Both the position numbers and the translations under genes were made by a program. The notes beneath the pieces were generated by a model. It saw nothing but the letters and a program-made list of their open reading frames with translations. It was not told the DNA's origin and made no database searches. A stretch of 64,000 nucleotides of DNA, from NCBI GenBank assembly GCA_008704415.1, contig VXIS01000196.1, positions 1 through 64,000 on the forward strand, given 5' to 3'. The DNA is from Sphaerosporella brunnea (Eukaryota > Ascomycota > Pezizomycetes > Pezizales > Pyronemataceae). Position 1 is the stretch's first letter, and each line of letters begins with the position of its first letter. Of this stretch, positions 1 through 11,935 are shown piece after piece.

Positions 1-1477
1 CACGGCGTCAATGGCGTTGCAAGCACGACGCCAAATCTCAGGTCCGTCGGCAGAGTCCATCATGTTGATCAGGAGAGGAATCAGACGGGCGTGATCTTTT
101 CCGAGCTCATCGTGCAAGTCATCGGCCAGCTGCATGAGAGCCTCAAGAGCTGCCTGACGGACACGGGCCTCAGGATCGCCGAGGAGTTGAAGAACGACGG
201 GGAAAACTGTGTCCAGCTGCGTGACGATGAAGTCAGGCGCACCCTCAACACAGTGTCCCAGCGCCAAGATACCCGCTTTCCGGAACTCGGGGTCCTGACT
301 GTTGGTGTAGTCTCGCAGAACCTTAAGCAGGGGCACGACAACCATGCTAGGGGGAAGCGCCGAGGCCATGAAGTCCAGAAGCTGAAGAGCTGTGCGCGGA
401 GGAGTCGTCTCATCGTCGTCCTGAATTTCCTTGAACTCCGCGACGATATCTATAGCCCTCTGAGTGAGAATCGGGCCGACGTTGAAGGATTGAATCTTTA
501 GTTTCTTGTACCGTAAGCACGAGAGCAGGAAGCAGAGAGCCTTGGTGCGGGTATCGTCATCGAGGCCCTTGTTGATGGAGAGGTCGGAAAAGAACTCGAC
601 CAAATCACGGAAGTGGTTAGAAGTAATCGCAGGGTCGGCAAGCAAGAGTGTCTGGAAAACATCGAACGCAGAGTCCGACTTCTCCTCGTCACCGTCCTCC
701 GCAACCTGCTTCAGAACAGCGACCATAGGCGGGATGAGCTCTCTAAGCACAGGGATCGACTGAGGGTGCTCCTCAGAGTTCAGGATCTCCGACATCTTCC
801 CGAGTGCCAGCAAGGTGTTGAGGCGGACGGACATGCTTTCGGGGTCGTTGATCGTCCGGCTGAAAACGACCAAGAAGTCCTTCCAACGACTCGCCATGTC
901 CTCCTCCAGCGTGTCCAACAGCGTGTACAGAACATATGTAGCAACCTCGCGGTCATCGGATTTGGGCGAGCCCGCAGCCTGGAGCAGGATGCCGGGCAGG
1001 TCTTGCCAGAGGCCGTCCGGGAGCTCAATTCTGGCGATTGCAGATATAACGCGCGCAGCCGAATGCCCGAACGATGGCGACGGTATCCTGAGAAGCAGAG
1101 AGCTAAGCGACTCCTTGATCTGCTGCTTCACATCGTCTCCCAGCTTGGCGGCAGCGTTGTTATTCAGGCCCCAAAACTTGGGGACCAGTGTGTCGCGCCT
1201 CGACGGCGGCAAGCTGTCGCAGGTTCTGATTAGGATGTTCTCGCACAACCTTCACCAGAGTCGGTAGCGACGCCGGGTTCTTGTAGTACTCGGTCTGAAG
1301 CTTCTGGGTGGCCTGCTGGAGGGTGTTGTTGTCCGCTGTGATATTCGCACGCACTCAATCAGCCAAACCGCAATTCCCATCGATCAGAGACAACAGAGGG
1401 ACACCCAATCCCAGTGTAAGACAAAACTCACGGGCAAGGACAGACTCCAAAACGTGGAGGAAACTTTGCTCATCCAT
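1..1477 (-). pseudogene. Truncated duplicate of importin-beta-4 (KAP123) 5' part
   Basis: This is the mirror copy of the intact gene that starts at 27694. The start codon is at 1477, exon 1 encodes MDEQSFLHVLESVLA, and the first intron is retained. The copy is cut off by base 1 after roughly 460 codons. Compared with the right arm it has an extra C near 1068, a missing base near 1100 and an extra base near 1194. These shift the frame, so it cannot encode the protein as written. The lesions are single-base indels clustered in about 130 bp, which looks more like poor consensus than long-term decay. Confidence 0.9.
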
Positions 1478-3190
1478 CGTATTATATGTACAGCTGATAT
1501 ATTCAAACAAATAGTGGTAGTATGGAGGGGTATCTCAGCCCCACGTTGATTGATGGAGGGTATATAACGATCTCCTTTTAACGCCGGAAAACAGAGCACA
1601 AAACAGCGCGGCAGGTCGTGAAAGGATGCGATAGCGGAGAAGGGGTCGGTGAGGGGGTTGTGGTGGAGGAGGAGTATGTACAAGGCGAAGGGGGGGGGGG
1701 GGAAGAAAAAATTTGGCTTTAAGTCGCGCCGCTCGCTGTGGATGGTGGGGCAGACGCTAACTCGCGAACAGTCGAAAAACCCTGAACCCAACCAGGATCG
1801 CAACGCAACCTCTCAGAACGCAGCAGTCTACAACGATGTCCACCACCACTGTCAAAGCCTGCGCCCGCACCAGCAGTCACTCTGGATCATCCCATCCACC
1901 CTCCACCCTGCATCGTGATGTAGCACATAATCAACCGGGGCACTCCATGCAAGCCCGCTAACCAACTGCGACGATAGCAAGCCCCGTGGGTGAAGGGATA
2001 GCCAATGAGCATGAGCATCACCAGCACCCGACTGTACCTTCCCAAAACGAAGCCAAACGTTTGTCTCAAAACAGGAAACCGAAACTACCCGCGGCGATGC
2101 CACATACACACGAAAATCACACGATATCACTCAGGCACGAACAGGGGTCTATTATCGAACCGGTGGGAAACCTCTATACTCCATCAAAATTACCGAATGA
2201 CCGTCAAGAGTAAGCTGTGTGGAGTATTATATCCCATGGAGCGCTGTATTCTACTATTTTTCATGCCGAAAGATATCTGCTGATCATGATCGATCAGGAC
2301 CATTTCAAAGCCTGTATCTGAATTCTTCGAAGCACTCGGGCTGTGTTTTCTCATTCCTGGACGATGGATCTGTATGAATGGCCAAAAACCAGCTCTCGTC
2401 GGCTGGCGTCCATCACAACTCACAACTCGACCAATGCACTCAAATACTCCGCGGTGGCCGGTAATAATTAGGCATGTGATCATTATTGAAAAACAGCGGA
2501 AATATTCTAGGCACAAACTAGAGTACAATAACTCCCCATTTCATCGCGTCTTCTAAACCATCACACATCCACAGCCAGAGAATAGTCTTTGAAAATAGTG
2601 CCCCAATAAAGGAAGATGTATAAAAATTGTTCAAAAGCGAGCAGGGTTACGACAAAAAAAAGTAAAGAAAAAAAAAACAAAAAAAAACATGCATATCAAG
2701 ATACAAAAGAAACCATAATTTAAACAAACCTACCCGCCGACCAACCCAACCCGCCCGCCATAATCGCATCAAATGAAAATGTCTCCCTCATTCAGTAAAA
2801 GCACGAACACCATACAGACGGAAGTAAAATAAAACACACGGAGCCAGTAAAAGCAAACGGAAGAAAAGGTTAGTAACTAGAGCCGCAAATATCCAGAAAG
2901 AAGACCCGTAACATTTGAAAAAAAAAAAAAAAAAAAACGCAACGGAGGTACGCACTCCTCAAACGAATCCACAGAGAAAAAAGAAACCTATCATACAGCA
3001 AGCATTTGAAAGCGCCTGGTTGTGGAATCCCGTATTTAAATGATCCCAAAACACCGTGCCGCCATAACGTAACCACTCCGGCAATGAACAGTAAGCAATC
3101 TGAGTACCGACACCTCTTCAATGGACCCCTGCGAGTGAAGAACGCAAATTGTGAAACCACTCCATCATCTTGAGTCCCGCCTTAGCCCGC
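1478..3190. other. Intergenic, left arm (KAP123/ATG13)
   Basis: This mirrors 25979-27693. It has A-rich tracts around 2650-2690 and an A run at 2919-2936, and a G run near 1689-1700 just upstream of the KAP123 start. I see no coding sequence with family similarity. It should hold the KAP123 promoter and the ATG13 3' end. Confidence 0.6.
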
Positions 3191-6100
3191 CTACCAAGCT
3201 CCACGACCAGAGTCACCAACTCCATTGCCCCGGCTCCTGCGTCTGCCCGAACTTGTAGGCGAATCTCCGCCGGCGGCCTTGTCCTGATCTAAACTCCTCC
3301 TTGAGTTCTGGGCAATCATCATGTCGCTCATGGCAAACAACAAATCGTCGTCCTCTGGACCGCCACCGGCCCTCGACCAGCTCGGCGTCCTTCTTCCAAC
3401 AACGGCGGGCCTCGCAGACGAACCTATACTGCTAGATGGTCCCTTGTCTAAACTCGAAGTGGAGCCCTGCAGTGGCGTATCGCCGCGACCCCTCCCGGAG
3501 ACTCGACCGGCCCTGTAGGAAGACCCCGACGAGGATAATCCATTTCCGCGGGGGAATCGAAACACGTAGCGGGGTTGTTCTTCATCAGCAGTGTCCATCG
3601 ACGGCGGGCGGACGGGACCAAAGGCCAGCGTATCATCTTCGTGCTCATGCTGGGATGCTTCTTCGGCCGCTTCTCGTCCGGGGAGGGCCGACTGCGAAGC
3701 GTTACGAAGGTCCTGAAGTCGGCTCGTGCTCAAAGGCGGCTGATCAACACTTCCTAAACTGACGCTCTGACGGGGTTCGAAATCCGCAACGGGGTCAAGG
3801 CTGGCGGAGTCGTTTCCACCATGAGGCTGCTGAGACATCGAGTGTGCGCGCCGTGGAATGAACCTTGGTGATGTGGGAATATCCAAGGGAGAGGTCGTGG
3901 CGGCACCACCTTCTACGATCCGATCGTGCTGCCGAGTATTTGATGCTGGAGGCGAGCGAACCCTATTTTGGCGTTGCGATTCTTGTTGGCCATACTGTGC
4001 AGTCAGGCCCGCACTGAGGCGTGAAGGTACAGCCGGAGTGTGGGGAGTTTGCGGGGATAAAGGATTTCCAGGGGACGAAGACTGGGAGAAAGCGGTCGAA
4101 TGAACCATTCCCGGTACACTGGATAAGTTCCGACTCGATGTTGATGGTGAACTCGATGGCTGAAGCAGCAGAGACGAAGACATAGACTCTGCTAGAGCAC
4201 TCTGCGAGTCCTTCATCTTTTGGAACTTCGACAATGGATTGCTCGCGAGTTTGTTGGGTTCGTCGCCGCCTCCGAAGCTTTTCAAACTGTTCTTTTGACC
4301 ATCGGCCAGCATCGTCATGAAGTCGCGAATCTGGACACCATCTTCGTAGGAGCTAGTTCCAGCTGCCGTGTAAAGTGCCGACCCGGGAGCTGCCATAGAA
4401 GAGGTGTAGCTAGCTTGTCCGCTGCTGTTGTCGTCGTCGGCCCTCGTTACACTCGCAGCCGACGATATCCTGGGACGACGGCTACCAAAGCTGCTGGCTA
4501 TTCGAGTCATTGGCTGCGATGCCGGCGATGCCGAAATAGGTATCGGGGTTTGAGCGGTGTGCGTGGCGGTGCCTTCAGAGGGTGTCACAGTTGATTGGGC
4601 TGATTTGTACGACGACGGCGATATCGCTCCCACGCTAGGACGGGGTCGGTGAATTGGGACACCAGGAGTGCTAGCTCGACCTACAGACCCGTGGGATACC
4701 TGATCAGTAGCGGGGGATGCGGAGAGTGATGGTGATTTGAATGGTTGAAAAGACATAGACCCCCTGCGGCTCACTGGGCGAATGTCTGTGCCTCCTCTCA
4801 AAGATGTCCTAGATCCTTGTACTGACCGCAAACTCGATGGTGGTCTATCAATTGGAGATCCACCGGACCCCGTTCGACCCATTTCGGTAGCCCGTAACTG
4901 TGAGAGCGGACTAGCCCCTATCGTCTGGGGAAATGACGATAAACCGTGGAGATAGTCCGGTCGCCGCGGTAAGTTGCTCCCCGTGACCTGCTCTATTCCC
5001 CGAGCGACCGCGAGATTTGACGGTTGGGATGACGTCCGTTGATGCGACGAAGGTCGGAAATAGTGTTCATCTAAATTAATAAAATGCGAGCTCAGCAACG
5101 CCTCAGAGTCGTCCACTCTGAAATCACAGTTCTTCCGGTAAGACGTCGTGATCGTGAACGACCCTGCGGGACTCTCAACTTTCCCGAAAGAGAAGTCCTC
5201 GGCGACTCGTTCATCACCAGGGAAAAGCGGAATGTTAAGGCCGTCCCATTTTCTTACCGATCTCACGAAATCGTCTCCGCTCAGGATGCGACAACCAATC
5301 TTGAGGGAACTGGTGTGCAATTTGACTTTTGATAACCGTCGACGAAACTTCCAGGTTGGCATCATCCCCAAGTATGAATATAGGGCCCGAAATAGGATTA
5401 TGCTTTTCTTGTAAACGACTGGTAACTCAGGCGTCTGGGCGAGATCAAACGGGGCACTAGAGGAAAAACGCGTTAAACTCAGATCAACCCCCCGCAACGA
5501 ATTCCAATGAAGAAATTCGATCAATAGTATCTATGCAAGGTGCGTACCTCAGCTCGATCCTCCATCGTTCAAGAACTATGTGTTGCCCCGCCCTCGCCGC
5601 CGCCGCATTACGCTCCCCTCTTCTGGCCCCTACATTGAGACCAGCACGATTCAATGCGTGTTCTAACGTTTCGGTAACATTCCAACGTTTTTCGTTGCCA
5701 TCAGTTATTACCAAAGCTTGCGTAGGAGTGAGGTCGTTCGTGTCAAGATATGTTTCGATAATCAACGTCGACGGCCTTGGATCGAACGAATCTCCCAGCC
5801 TCCACGGTCCAAGTTCATCACGAAATGTTTCCATTTCATCAAGTTCGAGATTGAACTGTGGAGACGTTAGAATAAACAACTATCAGATGGCGGGAATGTG
5901 ATACCCATTTATTGGTCTTCTTTTCGCCAGTCCTAAGCGATATCATGGGTACAGTTGGCATCCGTTGCTGAATTATAACCATGGCCGCCTTCCAGAAGAA
6001 CTGTTGCACAATCTGATTCACTTTTTCTCTATGTGACTTCTCGGGTCCACCATTATTTCCTTCACCGGCATTCGACACTTGGTATCCAGTAGATGCAGTT

Positions 6101-6303
6101 CGTGAATGGCCAAGGCCTCTTGGGACTTGCGTGAAGCCCCCCGAGGCGGATGACTCGGACCCATCCATCCCGTAGTAGTAGTAGTTCATCCCCGTAGAGT
6201 ACCGCTGTGTAGGATCTAGTTCCTCGCCTCCGGCTTGCGCGGTAGATCGCCGTCTGCTGTGAGAAGTTCCCCAAGGAAGTTGTGGTCTATCGGCACCGTA
6301 CAT
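3191..6303 (-). CDS. ATG13: Autophagy-related protein 13, left-arm copy
   Basis: This is the mirror copy of the gene at 22866-25978. The start is at 6303 and the stop at 3191. The three exons lie at about 5905-6303, 5548-5855 and 3191-5456, and the two introns match the right copy. The deduced protein appears the same as the right-arm one, including the N-terminal HORMA region (IVQQFFWKAAMVIIQQRM onward) and the long Ser/Pro-rich tail. If the palindrome is real, the genome has two full ATG13 copies here. If it is an assembly artefact, this is a second reading of the same gene. The reading frame alone gives no sign of decay. Confidence 0.85.
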
Positions 6304-9070
6304 GGTGATAGAGGAGATAGGCGTTGGTCGACAATTGAGTGGTGGTGTTTCCGACGAATGGACGCTCTTCGGATTGCTCGCGGTCACGAGCTCGTGGTGA
6401 AGAGAGCGGTGTAGTGGCTGCTAGGCGAAGGTGGTGGTGGTGTAGTTTGTTGAAAAGTACTCGTACTGGGCAGCCATTACATTTATCTACAGAGTCGTAT
6501 TTTAAAGCAGTAGTCTATTTGCCGGGTCCAGTGTGTTGGGTGGAGGATGGAAGGGACAATTCGCGGCGTGGATGTATGACTGGAGCTCAAGGATGTCGGG
6601 CTAGGGATTGCAGGATCCTGGTGTGCTCTGACGAAGAACGTCGCCCTGGAAAAAAAAATAGAAAAAAACAACGAAAGGCGTGAGCGAAAGAACCGAACCA
6701 GTCGCAAAATCGCTTGCTTTTCGGATTGACGGGGCACTGCGAGCAGTAGTGGTTCAGCTCAACGTCTCTTTTTCAACCACGCAAGATGCAAACTGTAGAT
6801 CGTGGGGAGGAAGGCTGGAGCCGTTCGACCTGGCAGATCTCGAGGGAGAGAGTTCGGATGGATAGCGCAACGCAAGCAAGGTACGTAGAATAGCAAAAAA
6901 AGTAAGGATCGGAAGACGGCCAAACAAACGTCGACTTCGCGAATAAGCAAAAAGGGGGTAATGACATACGCAAGGCACGATTTACTCTTCTATCGACCTT
7001 AGTAAAAACGAAGTGGCGGCGGCGGACGGGCAGGCCTCATCAAGAGGCGGACGCCTTGGGGCTCAACAGCAGCTCTCACGGATCAGGCGAGAGGAGAGTA
7101 GCTATATCGGCCTTCTTACGATTCGGAGAGGTCGGAGGGCCAGGTTGGGTCAACAACAGCAACCGGCCGACTCAATGAAAGCGAAAGAAATAAAGCTTCA
7201 CTTTGGTAACCGCCAGCTCTTTTCCGTGCGACAGTCGGGATAAGAGTAATAGTTGACGGATGCAGGGAAATAATGGCCGAACGGGGTTTGACGAGAAACA
7301 GCCGCTTTCAGGAGATTAAGACAACCACCGTGAAGCATGTACGAGTAGAGTACAATCGCACAATAGCGTGGCCGTGTACTCTATGGTCGAGAGGAAAGTA
7401 CTTGATATGCCTTCCACCTCCCTCTCACTGCACGTACGCCCAGCAAACGTAGCACGTCAACGTCCACGGCCCGGCCTCTGTCTTCCACTTTCTCTCTCAG
7501 CCTGCAGATAGCTCAACGAATAAGGTTAGACGACGATGCAGCGGCTGTGAATAATCGGCACGCGCGCGGGAGGCCGTGCTTCTGCGATACGATCAGGAAG
7601 GGGAAACTGCGGTTGGCTTGCAGCTGGTGGGTGCAGTTGAGGTTGCAGTTGCAGGCTCGCAGTTGACCGTGGACGTGACTCAAGGTACGTAGCTCGAACG
7701 GCCGTTGCAGCAAGTCGCGGAGGATGGTATTCGTTGCCACGGAGTGGTTGGACAGCAACGTGAGAAGGCTGGGTTGCGAGTGTGTGTGCGGGTGAGTGTG
7801 AGTGAGTGTAAACGAGTGGTGGGTTGGTGTGCGGGGGGAGACGCGGTCGGAACTTTAGAGAGTGAGTGGAGTGGTAGTAGAAGATGATGGGGGGAGGCGT
7901 GGCCGTCGTCCAGCGGACGGATTCGTAAGTAATGCACGAGGGGGGGAGATGATTGGGGGGGGGGGGGGGTGGATGTGGACGGTGAAGTGTTCTTAGGAGT
8001 TGTTCTGGAGGAGCAGCAACGGGCACCGGGGGGGGGGGGTGGTTGTTGGTTGGTTGTCACTTTTGCGCAGTGATCACGACCACGAGCACCACCCACCACC
8101 AGCAGCAGCAGCAGCAGCCAGAGATGCTTTTTTAGTATGTGCGTGAACTTCTCCGTCGGAATCTGGGTTTGGGTGGAACGACGCTAGTGCAGGAGATGGA
8201 GGAAGCTTGGCGGGCTGTACGAGGGAGGGAGACGTTGCCATGTTTGCACTTATCATCTGTGCTCTCCTGGTAGCTCTCTAGCCCAGCGCTACTGATATAC
8301 ATGCGCCCTGTGGTTGTCGATAAGCTCCAATTCGCTATCGTCGTATATACCTACATACACATATCGACGCTCGCTGGCTGTGCTGGACTCTGCTCGACAG
8401 TTGCAAGATAGAAGGCATCACAGTCAAAATCGCACCACCACCACCACCACAAAGTAAGGCGATAGAGCTAGAGCTAATGAGAGCTGCCTGCGTGAGAGCT
8501 TCCCATGTCCACCAGCTACCTGCAACATGCAGCCGCATGTATGGGTGACTCGTGAAGCGACCCTGGACGTTTCCGGCTGCACCCTTCCTCGCATCGGACA
8601 AACAGAGGGAACGTATGGTGCACGCATGTGGATATGTACATCTACAAAAGCAAACTCTGAGGCAGAAGAAGAAAATGACATGCAGCCGGAAAAAAGATGC
8701 ACGAAACGGAATTCAACCCTGGACGCGAGGGATCTTCGAGATATCGCTATCGGTAGCCCCGAGCGATATCATCCTGTTGCCATCTCCACGTCACTGTGAT
8801 ATGGAGTACGTCCTGATCAGATCATTATTACTTTCGGCTGCCACGGCCACAGAGGCCCAAGACTGGACAGACCACGCGAGACTTGAGCTTGTTAACGTTG
8901 GGCTGCAGAATAGATACTTTTTCTGCTCACGTGGTTGTTGGTGGGTGTCTGGACTCTGGATCACGATCCGGCCACCAAACGTCGCATTCGATGATGTGGT
9001 TGGTTGCGTCGGCGCTTTGTTGCCTACTTCCCGTTAAAACCGAAACAAAAAAAAAAAAAAAAAAAAAAAC

Positions 9071-9102
<32 letters not shown>

Positions 9103-9141
9103 ATCGTCACTGCATTTCGAGCAACGCAAGCAACTCTTGCC
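6304..9141. other. ATG13 upstream region, left arm
   Basis: This is the mirror of 20077-22865. It contains the putative ATG13 promoter and leader, long G tracts (about 7957-7970 and 8026-8037), a CAG-type run near 8100-8119, and a long A tract broken by one C at about 9046-9099. Open frames of up to about 166 codons occur, but they differ between the two arms because of the homopolymer changes and show no recognisable family. I treat this stretch as non-coding. Confidence 0.5.
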
Positions 9142-9470
9142 TATGGTTGGGGGCGCCGCGACATTAGGTTTGATTAGCTAAGCCATCCGAAATAAGGACT
9201 TTCTGAATCCCGCACGGGCGCTTTCGGCGAGTTTAGGACTTTCAGTGAACCCGACCGGTTTCTTCACGGTCTCGCACTCAAGTTATCGGATATGGCAATT
9301 AGCTGAGTTTACTAAGCCATGTCTTGCCATATTTGGCAAGTTTGAGGGCGACAAGTGAACCCGGCTCCCATACAACATCGACAAAATTGAGCTTTTAATT
9401 TTTAAATGTGTTGAGGTGGTGGTGTTGGGTGCTAAAGTGCTCCGTCCGGCCACAGGTGTCCCCAACCGTA
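9142..9470 (+). mobile_element. 329-bp MITE-like element, left-arm copy
   Basis: It begins TATGGTTGGGGGCGCC and ends GGTGTCCCCAACCGTA. The ends are inverted copies of a TGGTTGGGGRCRCC terminus, and both are bordered by TA, as expected for Tc1/mariner-type target duplication. No coding potential is seen. The same terminus occurs singly near 52229-52245 and 61116-61132. Confidence 0.5.
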
Positions 9471-9623
9471 CTTCTATGTATCTTGCTGCACGGAATGCTC
9501 CTCTCTCTGACTTGAAAAGCCACCCGTAGCCCAGTCTAGCCAGCCAACTCCTCTGCGAACGTTCCATGAGTCAAATCGCAACCATTCGCACATCTGGCTG
9601 CCTAGGTACCGTCAACGGGCAAC

Positions 9624-9763
9624 GCAAAAAAAAAGCAAAAAAGCAAAAAGCAAAAAAACAAAAAAAAAAACAAAGAACAAAAAAGCAAAAAGCAAAAAAG
9701 CAAAAAGGCAAAAAAGCAAAAAGGCAAAAAAGCAAAAAGGCAAAAAAGCAAAAAAAAAAACCT
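9624..9763 (+). repeat. A-rich minisatellite (GCAAAAA-type), left arm
   Basis: Irregular tandem units of 7-9 bases (GCAAAAAA, GGCAAAAA) run for about 140 bases. They create a Lys/Gln/Ala open frame that is an artefact of the repeat. The matching tract is at 19461-19595 with different unit lengths. Confidence 0.85.
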
Positions 9764-10539
9764 CATCTGAAGATCAATATTCGCAACTGGGCTTGGTCGT
9801 GCCAGCTCCATCGCTCAACACCAGCTAGTCTACAAACAACAGCCGCAGGATATGACTCTCGAAGGCAGCAGCAGCAGCAGCGATGCAGACATTTTCGTCG
9901 CTGCCTGTCTGCCTGTCGACAACTCATCTATCCGCGAGTCTGAGTCGTCATTGAGACAATTAAGCCAACAAGATTAACGCACGAAGCCCTTCGATTCAGG
10001 CCTCCAACATTAACTCACCACCCATCATTCAAAACGTTAACTCCAGTATTAGTTACTCTACTGCCAGGCTGGACTTGTGTACGACTTTCTAGAACACTGT
10101 GTTTGATTTCCTTGGTAGGGTGCGACAAGCAGGCTCTAGGCGCCTGGGGGCAGCACAGTCCGTTGCATGTACCTTATTCCATGCATGGCCCGCAAGCGGC
10201 CGAATACACTATGATGAAACAAAGAAAAAACTACCGGGTTGAATCCAGGCCCAAAGGGATGGACCGAGAAATCGGGCCGAAATCCTAGCTACTTAGATGA
10301 GAGATGAGTCCGTTTCAAGTTTCAATGGCTCACCCCCCCCCCCCCGAATCTTCTATTCAGAATGGAGTTCCTGAAAGGTCTGATCGGTCTAGGAGCTACG
10401 GCTCGCTCCGCTAGCCTCGCCTGTGCCTGCCTCTGTGCCTCACCTGTATCTGCCCCACTTCCGGACATCAATCTTTCAAATACCTCTGTTGTGGGTACGT
10501 TAATCTTTTTGGTACTGCCCTGCCTCCATCGCTGGCCCC

Positions 10540-11935
10540 AATAGCGGACCCCTTCCGGTTTCCACGGAATGAAACCGTTCGCGAGCTTGCCTACTTGACG
10601 ACGAGCATGTTGTCCATATGAGAGAAACACCGGCTTCCGAAAAGACCACGCTCGCCAATCTCCTCCACCAGCATCACATTCGTCTAAACGTGCTGTCTGT
10701 CATATTCTTGGACTGGGCTTGATGTTCTCGTTAGCCGTGCCCAGAGTGCAGGTTACACTTTTGTCGATCACAATACTCTCTCCTAGACGCAGACATGGTC
10801 TACATTATCGACGAAGGGCAGATTTCGTACAGCGATACTGGGTTGTGTCTGGGATTCGTCAAAACTCAGAGTGGCCGCGAATGGGGACCGCTGGTTTGTG
10901 TGTTCACGTCGAACGGCAGTCCGAATGCAATGCGGGGCCGAGTGATTACATCGCTGGCAGCCCACTTGTGTATCTTGGTGTTCAGCAGCGAATATCCATC
11001 ACCGTATCAACGATCGAAGCTCGCCATCGATTTGCCTCTTCTATAACCGCAGCGAATTTGACGACATTCTACGACGACGACTTCACGGTAGTGACAGTCG
11101 ACCTCCTCCCTGACGCATCCGATTATATCTTGGACCTCACCAACGGACATCCTAGGGCTGTTGATAGTGTCCTCAAGATGATCCAGAAGGTTCGTTACAG
11201 CCATCTGTTTCTGTGCCATCGCACTCTATCTAACTGATCATCCGAGTCGATCCCTTTCATCCTTGCGCAGCAATGTTCCCGCCGTCGGGTTCTGGCTGAA
11301 GCGGTCTTGCAGAAGTTCTCGTTCAGAGCATCTCCTGCGCAATCGTGACGTATCTTGCGCACCGGAGGCCTTGTTCGCCGGTGGAGGCTGTCTACCAGAT
11401 GAATTTTATCACGCGTTACATGCTAGATTTTCGGCCAGAGTCACGTGAACGATCTCAGAGATGGAAATGCCAGTGGCAGAATTGACTTCAGGCCTGTGGA
11501 TGTGGGATGGGGATAGACTTCTGCGCGGGTGCCTGTGGGCTTGAAAGCAGCTGGCATGAGGAATTGTCCTTGTGGATCGGATTTCGATGGCGGAGCAAAC
11601 TTTGGTCCTCGTCTTCGAAGCAAAAAGTTCTTCGATCGGAGAGGCAATGAAGCAGTGCTTATTGGCAATGAAGATATGTCAGCACACTGACGAGGGATGC
11701 GGCGGCAAGCACTGCGATGTACGGCCTCATTACAGAATCATGGCGAATGATGCGAAATGATGGCACAGGAGTTTGGCCTAACACGCAGATCGACATACTT
11801 TTCACAGGAATGGAGCGTGACAAATGAGTTGTGATGAAGCAGTATCCGTTCTCGTGGGATTACGTGAATGTTGCATTGACCAATGGCGTTGTGAAGATGG
11901 ACGTGGTTGTTCGAGGAGGTTGATGGATGCATTGA
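10540..11935 (+). pseudogene. Decayed Crinkler-like NTPase-nuclease gene, left arm
   Basis: This is the mirror copy of 17290-18700. Recognisable pieces in order are a degenerate Walker A (around 10625-10660, with Glu replacing the Gly before Lys), a Walker B-like VYIIDEGQ at about 10798, a block including DYILDLTNGHPRAVDSVL, and a nuclease-like part with FEAK near 11610. Frames change several times. This copy has further indels beyond the right arm, for example after CLLAMK. It is not translatable as one protein. Confidence 0.6.

Noticed and set aside
9566..9943. Lys/Gln/Ala-rich open frame
   Set aside because: It is produced by the A-rich minisatellite, and the mirror copy differs in length and frame.
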